Positions 40,201-49,500 of a stretch of DNA of 64,000 nt are shown piece after piece. Both the position numbers and the translations under genes were made by a program. The DNA is from Sergeia podlipaevii (Eukaryota > Euglenozoa > Kinetoplastea > Trypanosomatida > Trypanosomatidae): positions 1-64,000 of the forward strand of contig JASANZ010002195.1 of the NCBI GenBank assembly GCA_030849805.1. Reading direction: 5' to 3'. How positions within the stretch are numbered: the first letter of the stretch is position 1; the number at the start of each line of letters is the position of its first letter. A model generated the notes under the pieces. The model did not search any database. It was not told where the DNA came from and was given only the letters and a program-made list of their open reading frames with translations.

Positions 40201-41320
40201 GGCGCTTGCACACCCGCACAACACGGGGTGCAAACGGCACCATCCGCTGCATGCAGGACTCCACGTGCCTCTCCATCACCTCATGGATAAGTCGCATGCA
40301 GGGCAGGCACTGCACCAGCAGGTCCAGCTTAGACTCCCGCACCAGCTGTGAGAGAGAATTGGCAATGCTCATGTCACACGCGGAGTTGGTCCACTGCTTC
40401 TGCACGTGGCAGGCCTCGCGGGCCATCAGATAGGCGCTATCATCGGCAAAAGACGCCCTGTAATGTTCGCCAGCGGCAATCAGCAACGATGCAAGACGCA
40501 GTGCTTCAGTCGGCACATCACCACCGCTGACGCTCTCCACGTCCAGTTCACAGAAGTCTCTATGAAGCCTTACGGTGGGGGCGGTAGTGGTGGTGGTAAC
40601 GACAGGACCTGTCCGTGCCCCGTTAGACACTTTTTTAACAGTAGCACTCGTGCCATTATGATGATCATCTTCACCTACAGTAGCTGAAGACGCCAGCTCG
40701 ACCCCGACAGCATCTTGGCTGCGCATGCGCTTACGTCTGTGGAGGGTAGAGCTTGTGCCCTTTTCCTCCTTCTGGGTTCCACTAAGGCACTTGCTGTTTG
40801 ACTTTGCTGCTTCAGTCACCGTCTTACCCACACGCGCCTCTTCGCTCTTACCTTCTTCGTTTTCTCGAGTTTCATTTTTTGGCGTAGCTAGCAAACAAGG
40901 AGTCTCGCTCAGGGAGAGCAGTGGAGTGTGGTTAAAATAAGAACTGATGCCGTTAGAGAAGATGAACACAGAGAGAGCGCGGAGCTGCACTTGGTGTCGC
41001 TGTTGCTGTTTTTGAATAGATCCCTCAGCTTCATGAACACCACCAGCATCCACAGTAGTCGCAGTGCTGCTGCTGCTGTTGGTGTTGTTGTCTTGAGTGC
41101 CAGCGGCCATAACAAAGAATTCAATGAGCGGACGAAGAAGGTCGATGTAGTGTCTTGGCGTGCTGACGAATCTGCCTGTATGGAGAAGGTTGTACGCGTT
41201 CGTCCGCTCCCACGCGGTCTCGCCTCCGCCTATCTCTGTTGCCCCGCCATTCACTAAAGAAAGTTTTGCTAGTGTCTTGCTAGGACTTGTCACCTTCTTG
41301 CGCGGCGCAGCCTTGCCCAT
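37229..41320 (-). CDS. Double AAA+ ATPase with winged-helix-like modules, 1363 aa
   Basis: Two AAA+ modules occupy the C-terminal third. Module 1 has Walker A GPSGTGKT (about 899-906), Walker B IIFFDECEG (about 951) and an NRRISLMIEF arginine-finger region. Module 2 has Walker A GHSGTGKT (about 1160-1167), Walker B IIVFDEAQ (about 1210) and DPRAARLVF. Both look catalytically intact. Before module 1, a segment at about 745-830 (LNLSELEKQILLLMVGNVV ... AMTVGYILFVLC) resembles the helical or winged-helix domain that precedes AAA modules in some bacterial ATPases. A related segment appears earlier at about 370-440 (LSLTEKESSALTYLLLCHC). The N-terminal 300 residues are Ser/Thr-rich. No protease or membrane part is seen. 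Substrate is unknown; remodelling of a protein complex is the general family role. Confidence 0.9.
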   Translation of the reverse strand: MGKAAPRKKVTSPSKTLAKLSLVNGGATEIGGGETAWERTNAYNLLHTGRFVSTPRHYIDLLRPLIEFFVMAAGTQDNNTNSSSSTATTVDAGGVHEAEGSIQKQQQRHQVQLRALSVFIFSNGISSYFNHTPLLSLSETPCLLATPKNETRENEEGKSEEARVGKTVTEAAKSNSKCLSGTQKEEKGTSSTLHRRKRMRSQDAVGVELASSATVGEDDHHNGTSATVKKVSNGARTGPVVTTTTTAPTVRLHRDFCELDVESVSGGDVPTEALRLASLLIAAGEHYRASFADDSAYLMAREACHVQKQWTNSACDMSIANSLSQLVRESKLDLLVQCLPCMRLIHEVMERHVESCMQRMVPFAPRVVRVCKRLSLTEKESSALTYLLLCHCGTRLPLTTNAALSPAALAYHNQLSPRELFSFLNEHRKHMKQGLFSYDAKYRPNFMECKLSMPQETIAALAGDELSEEQLIKLEKTALVEILNEERRHKQKTRMAAAAAVAKQQQQPGDEEEANPALPHVEEREEEEDSQGSTPVAMSLRDVVEHLEVDPELLEQLGGIDKVVAAMRQGELPPGISIVAEDATADGNEASTNVTGDQAEGGSMITADAAASSAVEASARMDDAHSLNQSGSGSTTRTPYTTDIEYMEEAFKVLSNIVKIRNAEGDMKDNDDLTYTPKDKLAATLRELKGKVRVSSAVHGGRVEATLREGKFVPRIEQLSRRLNLSELEKQILLLMVGNVVSHDILIAINGRYVMREGQRAMTVGYILFVLCESLQERVASRRAFYRSSPLVSDGVLTLTLESSDRSCFNADLMEYLCDIDRKIVDYLMGTETETSELVPGSSLVMPLVPMSNVILPAQTTDLVLSTIEQYSIFERCRKSCGFGEGLGDSCKGLVILFYGPSGTGKTMLANAVAHDLKKRLLVVNVAQFRSDTKAPEMMRFIFREAKLNDAIIFFDECEGLFETRETNPRVTTILAEFEKYDGLIIMATNAAQNMDEAMNRRISLMIEFKLPDHQMRKRIWQAHIPAALPLAEDVCTENLALNYELSGGLIRNAVLAGIHRAVAREKCERPTLRMEDFENGARQQLRGFFLAAAKPKGGLSSQRYVTPRHSLQDLVVEPGTRRKITAIAKVAKSRSTLFSQWGFSEELYEDQGLMCLFTGHSGTGKTLAAECIAYECGVTIRVCNVAELLLVPEANVATVFEEGRKLGAIIVFDEAQVLFNHSDTSIQIAQLIQYHAVTYPRPIIVIATIGGDSGLTSVDPRAARLVFTHEVAFQLPGRALRAELWRKAFPDKVPLAPDVDFDVLSETAVSAKLIRTAAFTACCQAALLPEPERVLTMKAIKTELENIVIRERGRNPSAGMFC

Positions 41321-41868
41321 ACTTTGATGTAAGGCTCACACACACACACACAGTTGTATAGTGGCACGCACTTTAGAAAGTGCTATAGAAAGAAATGAGG
41401 AAAGATAAGGAAGACGGACTACACGTGTGTACTGTATGCTCTCCTCCTCCTCTGCGTTTACTATATATATTCTTCTTCTTCCTCCTCGTTGGATCTATGC
41501 AGACGCGCACGTGTGGGAATGCCAGATATGAACACCTTTTTTTTTGCTTTCCTTTCCACCTATAGCAAACTAAATCTAGATCCGCTCAATCAACTTCACC
41601 ATATAAAAAAAGATAACAATAAACGAGAGAGAAAGGAGTAAGAGACGTATAGCTCCGCTGTAATTATAAGAGGTAAACAAGATATTCAGAAACAGTGATA
41701 GTGAAGGTTTTTTTTTTTTAAAAGAAACCTACGCACAGAAGTAAAATAATAATAATAATAATATGCAGAGAATGTATTTAAATGAAATGTGAGAAAAGGA
41801 CCAAACAACAACAGTAGTAGTAGTAGTAGGGTACTTTCCTTCTCTCTCTCTCTCTCTTCCCTCTTTTT
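41321..41868. other. Intergenic spacer upstream of the AAA+ gene
   Basis: Contains the AAA+ leader with an AC run and a candidate splice acceptor (listed separately), AAT triplets near 41747-41762, and a TAG/AGT triplet run followed by a CT-rich block near 41833-41868. No gene. Confidence 0.7.
41383..41416 (-). promoter_or_regulatory. Candidate trans-splice acceptor for the AAA+ ATPase gene
   Basis: On the sense strand a pyrimidine-rich tract (plus-strand purines about 41387-41416) is followed directly by the first AG (plus CT at 41383-41384), predicting a 5' UTR of about 63 nt. Inferred from layout only. Confidence 0.45.
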
Positions 41869-43011
41869 TCAATATGGACACGCTGCCTCCACGTGGCCAG
41901 CCATGCCGCACCGACTGCACCCAGGCTGCATCTCCGCCCGTAGTTGACGTACCTTCTCCTCTTCCTCTTCGTTTGCTTTGTGATGACCAGTCACAGAGCC
42001 CAAGGTGGCGGCGGCGAGTGACGCAATGGATGGGTCTACACCATTGCTGACACCAGCACTACCGCTGCTGTTGAGGTTCTGCTCCGAGGTACTGGCTTCC
42101 GGTGTCTGTGCAGCCGTCGGAAGCGAGAAGCGAGTGATGAAAGGCACGATACCGAGCGCCAAGACGACCTGCGCGAAGCGGGTCTGCTGATCTAAATCCA
42201 TTTCATGCCAGCGGATAGGGAGGGAGGTAGTGGTAGGAGCGGTGAGAGAGCGACGGAGATAGACCAGCATGGCGCCAATGTACTCGGCCTGCAGGAGATG
42301 AAGGTCTTTGTCTGCATCGTATTCTGCGCCGTCACTGCCGCTGCTGCTGTCGTGGAGGAGTTCCTCGCCACGCCGTGGAAAGATAAACTGCCACTGGCGA
42401 CTGTTTGCCTCGCCGCACCATGTGATGTTCTCAGGGCAAGGCACCGGAGGCAGCTCTGACAGTCGCCGTGCACATTCTGCAAAGGAGGTGATGGTGGCGT
42501 CGGTTTCTCCGGCCTCCTTGCTCGAGTCAGAAGAGTCAAAATGTTGCTGAAGAATAGCACGTACGCCAGCGGCCACGCGTGGCTGCACGAAGACCCGAAA
42601 GTGGGTGAGCAACGCTTCCGACATTTCTCTCGCGTCACTAGCACACTTTACCAAGTCCCAGACCGCAATTGATGCCTCATTGGACAACTTGACTTCGGTG
42701 CTAGTATCTGAGTGATAAGTAATGAGCTCCCCCAGTTCCTGTTCCACGCGATCCTTCAGACTCCCTGGTAGATTTTCTAGCGCTATCGGAGTAAGAAAGA
42801 AGGCATGAAATGCAATGAAAGAACTAGTGGCCACGTCCATTGCCATTTCGAAACGCCGTCCACGCGCACTCAGCTGCACTCTATGCGTCAACCTCACCTC
42901 TTCAGGTACAGCCGACAGCATCGCCGCTGACTCGCCCTCCTCGCGCTGCTGCAAAGGATAGATAATCGAATAGAAGTCCTTCACAGTAGCTGCAGGTGGG
43001 CGCGCTGACAT
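41869..43011 (-). CDS. Protein with a C-terminal CCHC zinc knuckle, 380 aa
   Basis: The last 15 residues contain a zinc knuckle, CSRCGMAGHVEAAC, with the exact C-x2-C-x4-H-x4-C spacing, so single-stranded RNA or DNA binding is plausible. The rest (about 1-280) looks globular and mixed alpha/beta, with segments such as FEMAMDVATSSFIAFHAFFLTPIALENLPGS and QWQFIFPRRGEELL that I cannot place in a family. A low-complexity stretch (about 300-345) and a Glu-rich helix lead into the knuckle. No signal peptide or membrane span is seen. One knuckle at the extreme C-terminus, and not an array of five to nine, separates it from HEXBP/UMSBP-type proteins of kinetoplastids. Confidence 0.85.
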   Translation of the reverse strand: MSARPPAATVKDFYSIIYPLQQREEGESAAMLSAVPEEVRLTHRVQLSARGRRFEMAMDVATSSFIAFHAFFLTPIALENLPGSLKDRVEQELGELITYHSDTSTEVKLSNEASIAVWDLVKCASDAREMSEALLTHFRVFVQPRVAAGVRAILQQHFDSSDSSKEAGETDATITSFAECARRLSELPPVPCPENITWCGEANSRQWQFIFPRRGEELLHDSSSGSDGAEYDADKDLHLLQAEYIGAMLVYLRRSLTAPTTTSLPIRWHEMDLDQQTRFAQVVLALGIVPFITRFSLPTAAQTPEASTSEQNLNSSGSAGVSNGVDPSIASLAAATLGSVTGHHKANEEEEEKVRQLRAEMQPGCSRCGMAGHVEAACPY

Positions 43012-43539
43012 ATTGCCGAGTATATGTGTGTACGTGTATTGGTCGCTATCTATCTATCTATCTATCTATCTATAAAATGTATTCCTCCTTTTCTTTTGGT
43101 TTGTGTGTTCTCTCTGTTTGCAACGCAAAGTAGCACGCGCACACTGACTTGGTGAAGATGTATGCAAGAGAAGGATTCTAATGTGCACTACGCTTAATGA
43201 TGATAATCTAAAAAATCAAAAAAATATATGAGAGAATGGTAGGGAGACGCAGGTGAGGACAGGCTTGAGAGGAATCTACCTTTTTTTGTTTTAAACAACA
43301 ACAACAACAACACATCGTCACGATGATCAAGCAAGAAGTGGGCATGTCAGATAGTGAATGCAATTTAAGAGTGCCTTTATTCTCTTGATGTGTGTGTGTG
43401 TGTGTGTGTGTGGCGCTGGAAGCTGTCAACTCATATAGAATGATCGCTATTCATCATTTTCTCCACAAGGTGCAAATTCCAACAGATATATATATAAAAG
43501 AGAGACTCCATACGGATGCCTCTGTGCCCACTACGGCTA
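43012..43539. other. Intergenic spacer with TCTA and GT repeats
   Basis: (TCTA)n at 43046-43073 in the leader of the zinc-knuckle gene, AAC repeats near 43295-43312, and (TG)n at 43389-43412 in the 3' UTR region of the helicase gene. No gene. Confidence 0.75.
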
Positions 43540-46500
43540 CTACAGTGAGGCTTGGAGTGCTCGTACAAGAGGCACCTTCTCAGAGTACGTCAGAAACGCG
43601 GCACGCGCGGTGCGCAACGCTTCAACGGCCTCGTCTACAATGATCACCGAGTCATCACCGCTGCTTGTTACACTGCGCTCTCGCCTTTCTAGTCGCCCTT
43701 GTGCCGACTGCTTTGCGTGTTGCATCAGGTGGAACATGACAAGGGGGTCTTGATCACTGCCAGTAGCGTCGTGCTTTGGAAATGAAACAGCGCCGCCGCT
43801 GCTGCTGATGCAGTGCGTTGCACCTGCCAGTGAAGCCGCGGCCTCAAAGAGACTCGCACTGCCATACACAACGCACAACTCGCGGGCACGGGTGAGGGAA
43901 ACGTTGATGCGATGCCAATCCGAAAGAAAACCAAGAAGATGTCGAACGCTCCTACTGCTATTACTCCGACCTTGATCAGTAGGACTGCTCACCGGAGAGC
44001 CGCATCTCTCACTGCCATCTTTCGTTGTGGTTTCATCCCCCCCATCCATCTCAATCCCAATGGACGCTGCTGCTGCCCTTCCTACTGCTGGTGTTTCGCG
44101 TGCTTTCCTTAGGGTGCGCACACAGCTAATAAAAATAATGCTCTTTTCTTTCCCCTGGAAGCTGTCCACGGTTGCCACCTGCAGACCACTCTCAAGCTCC
44201 TCACGGGTGAGCTGACGGCGAAGCATAGACACCTGCGCTGCGTAGTACGTGATAATACCCGCCTCGCGCGCAAAGTCCCGCACAGTCATGCGCAGATACG
44301 AACGCACTTGACGCATGTGCTGCACCACAGCCTCGGCTTCGCGTGCGTTAGAGAGGGACCGACCTCGTCCATGCTGCAGTACCCCATGAGCTACATCCAC
44401 AAAGGCAAACCGCGGCAGCGTATGCAGCTGCTCAGCGATAGACTGCGCTTGCGTGTGCCGCGCCACCACTCCTGGCGAAGTGAGAAGCTTCCCCTCATAG
44501 AAATAGGCGTTGGGGAAGGCACAGATGCCGGGTTGCATGCGATACTGCGTGCGCAGCAAGAACGATCGGTGACCAGTCCTCAGCAAACGGGCGAGAAGGC
44601 TGCGTCGCAGGCCGCGTCGGCCAGCTGGCTCACACAGAACAGTAGGCTGCAGCTGCTTGGAGTCTCCAACCAGGACACACTTCCCCTTGGTAAGAAGCAA
44701 GGCTTGAAGCACATCCGGCTCCGTGCCCTGTGACGCCTCGTCCACGATGACAAGATCAAACGTAACACCACGCCGCTGCACGTGGCTCAAGGATCCAAGA
44801 GTGGAGAAGACGATGGACGCGGAGTTGAGAAGACGTTCTTTGATTTCATTCACGCGACTCTGTCCTGTGCCACCGCCGCTCCGTGACCTCGCGGCACTAC
44901 TTCCAGCGGCGCGGAGTTCCTTATCGACCATATCATCAAAGAACACCACGGGGGACATGGCCAGCACGGCTGCATCCACGCTCTCCTTTACTCCGACTCG
45001 CACCAGACTTCCATCCAGCATGGCAATCTGCGCCGCTCCAGGACGCTGTTGATGATATTGATGTTGCTGGTTGGCGACAGCACGCAACTTGGCAAAGCGA
45101 AGCAGTGTTTCATCCACTGCACAGTTGGAGGGAGCGCAGACAAGAATGCGGGTCCTGCCACCACCGCCAGCACTCGAGCTGCCAAGACGTTTGAGCAGGT
45201 TAAGGCTCAGCGTGGCAATAGTCTGAGTCTTTCCAGTTCCCGGCGGTCCCTCAATAATGAGAACGTTGGGGGAGCGCGTGCCATTTGGTAGCAGCAACAT
45301 AGAAGAAGAAGAGGAAGGAGCAGCAACAGGGGATGTAGCAGTGCCAGAGGCCGCAACACCATCACTACTGCTGTCACTATTGTTGCGAAGGCCGCTCCCA
45401 AACAGACCCAGCATGGACTCGTTCACTGATTGTGGCCACGTTGGTGAGGCGGCGAAGAGCACCGCGGCCACCGCAGAAACTTGCCAGTCATTCAAGCCCT
45501 TTTCACACACCATCTTCGACCGCATAGCGCGGTGAGTGTCAGCGCACGCCATGTGCTTCTCAAGAGCCTGGTAGTACTGCTTGCTCACGATAGCTTCACT
45601 GAGTGGATCGAACATGGTAGAGGCAAAGTGGGTGCCGCTGATCGCGTGAAGCGCGTGCGTTGATGCCACTGACGAGTTAAGAGAGGTCACGCGCTTCACA
45701 AAGAAAGATTGTGCGGGAGAGTCAAAGACGGTGTGCAGCGCATGAGAGAAGGGAATGGGTCCCTCTCCGTTACTCTGAGCAGCAGCCCCGCTGGATGTCG
45801 TCTCACCCCGAGCGGCATCGACCTGCACCGGGTATGTGCACAGCACTGCCGTTCTTTGACCCGGCTCAAGAGCCTCAACGTAACAGACGCGAGGGAGGCA
45901 GCCCAGCGTGCGCCAGAGCGGTGGAACGCGGCCATAGAGAGCTTTGGCAGCCTCTTCGTCGTCATCGCTCAGCCCCACAGCGGCGCTGTTGGGATCGACG
46001 TATCCCGGCTGCTGCTGTTGAGTACGCAAAAACTTCACCCAGAGCGGCAATAAAGAAGCCAGCGGAAGCAGCACGAGAAGCACGTCGTCCTCTGAGAGCA
46101 CCTGTGTGAGAGGAGCCCCCGCCGCCGCCCGACTACCTCCGTCTTGTGTCACGGCAGCAGAGGCGATGGCGTATCGAACTCGAGTGGGGTCTAGAGAGTC
46201 GCTCTGTAGCCTCCCAGCACTGCGCACAGGTAAACACTCACTGAATACGTAGGCAGCAAGAGGAAACGGCTGAAGCGCTTCGTCTTGATGATCCCTCGTA
46301 CGCTTCCGCCTCCGCTGCTGCTGTTGCAGACAACGTCTCTCTTCATGGGTCCCCGCCTTGCGGCATGCGTCAGCGAACTCGTCAATTTTGGCGTGTACCT
46401 CCCAGCGTAGCTCCAACGCCACGTGCGGGGAGAAGCTCGCAACATAAAGCTGTGAGGCCTTCATGAGCGCGTTGCTGCTGGCGAGAGCGCGGGCGTCACC

Positions 46501-49500
46501 TGAGTCCTCAAATGCGACAAACGTCTCTGGCACAGATGGGATTTCTGTACTCAGGCACATTCGCTTCTCTCCAATGATATCTCCTATCCCTGGATCAGTA
46601 GAGAGAAGGTTAGTGCTAGCTGCGATGCGGCGCAAGCACCGCTGCAATTCTTCCTCGCTCGCTACATGATGCACTTTCTGAACTAGACGATCGTTGACAG
46701 ATTGCATGTACTTCTGAAGAGGCGTCGGTCTCGCAGAGGCTGTGGTGGATGAAGCTGCTGACAGCGGTTTCTGGCCAAAACTGAGGGTCTGTTGGATGCC
46801 ACCACTGCTACTCAAACTGGCTTGAGGCCTCCGTCGCGTAAGAAGTTCTCTTGCCGCCCTCGTGAGTTCATCTTGGTAGTGCTGCGCCACGGCCTTGCTC
46901 GCGCCAAGCTCCGACGCCTTCACCGCCGTTGGCACTGGCACGCGCACATTTGCAGCTGTGTGAGTCGTTGTCTCCACAATCTCAAGCTCCATGTCGTCCC
47001 AGTCTTCGCTAAGCTCACCGCCACGTGGCGCATCGTCTTTCGCCACCTGTGGAGGAGCTGCCGTCACAGCGGCGAGAGAGGCAAGTGCGTTCCTCCCACT
47101 CGTCGCCGCCGGCCGTTGCCCTAGCAGGAGCTGCTGCTGACGTACCTGCTGCTGTGCCTTGGTCTCATTTCCCTTACGCAGCGCCTCCTCCACTGCTGCC
47201 TGTTGCGCCTCTAGTTCCCTCTGTCCAGCCTCTTGCTTCTCTAGCCACTCATACTGCTGAAAGCACTTGTCCTGTTCTTCAATGCGCGCATCGATGCTCC
47301 GTGTGGCGGCTTCGCAGGCCTGTGCAAGCCACGCTGGTGCGTACTGCCGAAGCGTAGCAGCTTGATCAGCAGACATGTGGTGGTGCAGCGGCACGAGAAG
47401 TTTGGCGACGGAGTCGCGAAAAGAACGATCTCGCTGCACACGACACGCCGGAAGCGCACCGGAGACGTGTAAGATGGCGCTGATAAAGCTCTCTAGCGCG
47501 TACTCCACGTGCTTGCGCGCGAGGCACATCCACAAGTGCTTCACGACATCATAAAGAGCACGACTGGAGAGCAGCGCGACTGCCGTAGCCTCGGCCTCGC
47601 TTTCATCCTTGCCATGATTGCCACCATTCCTACCATTCCACTTGTCGCCGTCTTCGTCGATACCAGCGGAACGATCGGCTGTGGTGGCATCATCGCAGCA
47701 GTCGATCTCGCTCATGCCACAACTCGCCGCCGACAACGCCACCTTCATCATCCTGCAGTACATCTCACCAGACGACATCTCTTCTTTTCCTGCTGGGTCG
47801 ACAAACCCATCGTTTTCTGGAGAGGGCGGCAGCAGTTGCGGCAGCTGTGGTACCACACGGGTGATCAATGATGACCTCTCTTGCGAGGTGAGAGACACCA
47901 CGTCGGCTAGCAGCGCAGTCATCCACCAAGCCGCAAGGCCAAGTGAGGCCGGCAGCGTCGACCACCCACACTCGCACAGCACGTGAAGCCACACTTTACC
48001 CTGTGCACGCGCCGCGTTATCGACCTTGGCGTTGCCAATCGCTAAAAGAAGGCAACTGCTGCTGTTCTTTTCGATAGTGGAGAAGAGCGACTGCCGGAGC
48101 AGCACACGAGCCCACACCCACTGCGCTGCGTCGCTGCGGAAGGACTGATGAACCGTTGGGCTCAGCGCGCGAAAAAAAATGATGGAAACGTTATCCGCAA
48201 GGCGGGAGAGGAGAGGGTCTCTTCCAAAGTACAAGACGTGCGTCAGTCGCGGCAAGGGTGAGCCGCTAGATAGAAGCCGTGATGCTGCCGCCGCTGAAAC
48301 GGATGAGGAACTCCACGCCCCACCACCACCACTACTGGCAGCTGCTGCTGCACCACCACCGACAGGGGCACTCGCAACACAGAAGGCGCTGTTGACGCTC
48401 TGCACGATCGGAGGCGGGCTTGCAGAGGTGGCAGCGGCGGAGAGCAGAGAGGATGGTTCCTCCCACAGTCTCTGCGCCTGACCCCCGAAGCTCGTGAGCA
48501 CCTCAGACACTCCCTCTATGCATTGCCGCACTTGCCATGCCAGCGGTGCTGGCCCACTGCCACCGCTGCTGCTACTCGTAAGCTCTGGCCCCGTGAGGAC
48601 CCACAGGCACGAGTTCGGCACCTCGACCACTACGACGACAGCCTCAAGAAGCATCAGCAGTAGTGCGCCAGGAACTGCATCTTTGATGGCCTGCCGCACA
48701 ATCGCGTGCGTGTGTGACCACACTCTCTGCAGGCACCGTGCTGGCGTCTGCAAAGGCATGTGCTGAGTGCCCAGACTGACTCCACCAGAACATGAGAACG
48801 CTCTAACGTCGGCAAGCAGCAGCAGGCGCAGCAGCCAAGGCCCATAAACGCAGCGCTCTCGCAGTGTCGCTCCAATGGCGAGGGCGAGCAGGTCCTGCTC
48901 GTGGGTTTCAAGACAGTCGTGGAAGACGAGAGACGCCGCCACAGATGGCAGCGCTTCATTCAGAGAAGAAAGAAGAGCCCAAGTGCCGTATGCCGCGCGC
49001 AGGAGCTTTGAGGGCTCACTCCGTCCGCCTGCTGCTGTCGCTGCTACTCCCTTCGTGACATCCTTTGCCGGACGCTGCCTCGCCTCCGTGGTCGCCGCAG
49101 GGTAGTCTAGTTGAACCTGTGCGTTGCGTAATAACACCCGCACCATCCACCCGGCAGACTTCCCCGGAGCTGGCGTAGCGGTGGCAGCTGCAGACCCTAG
49201 CGGAGGTGCATCGATATAGGAGGCGAGCAGCCACAGGCATCGCATGCGTGACCGCTTCCGTGCCTCTGCAGGCGTTTGAGTTGCACCACCGCTGCTGGCG
49301 TGGAGTGGCGTGGGGACTGCCTTGGCTGCATCTAGCAGCACATGCACCAACACCTTGATTAGTGATTTCTTAGCGTCGACCGCTAGAGAGGCAGGCACGA
49401 GCGTCGAGTCGCTCTTGAACTGCTGACTAATCGCTTCGCCTGCGCGGCGGAGAACAGAGGGGGCCACACGTGCCAGCAGTGGATGAGAGTATGTGGTAGC

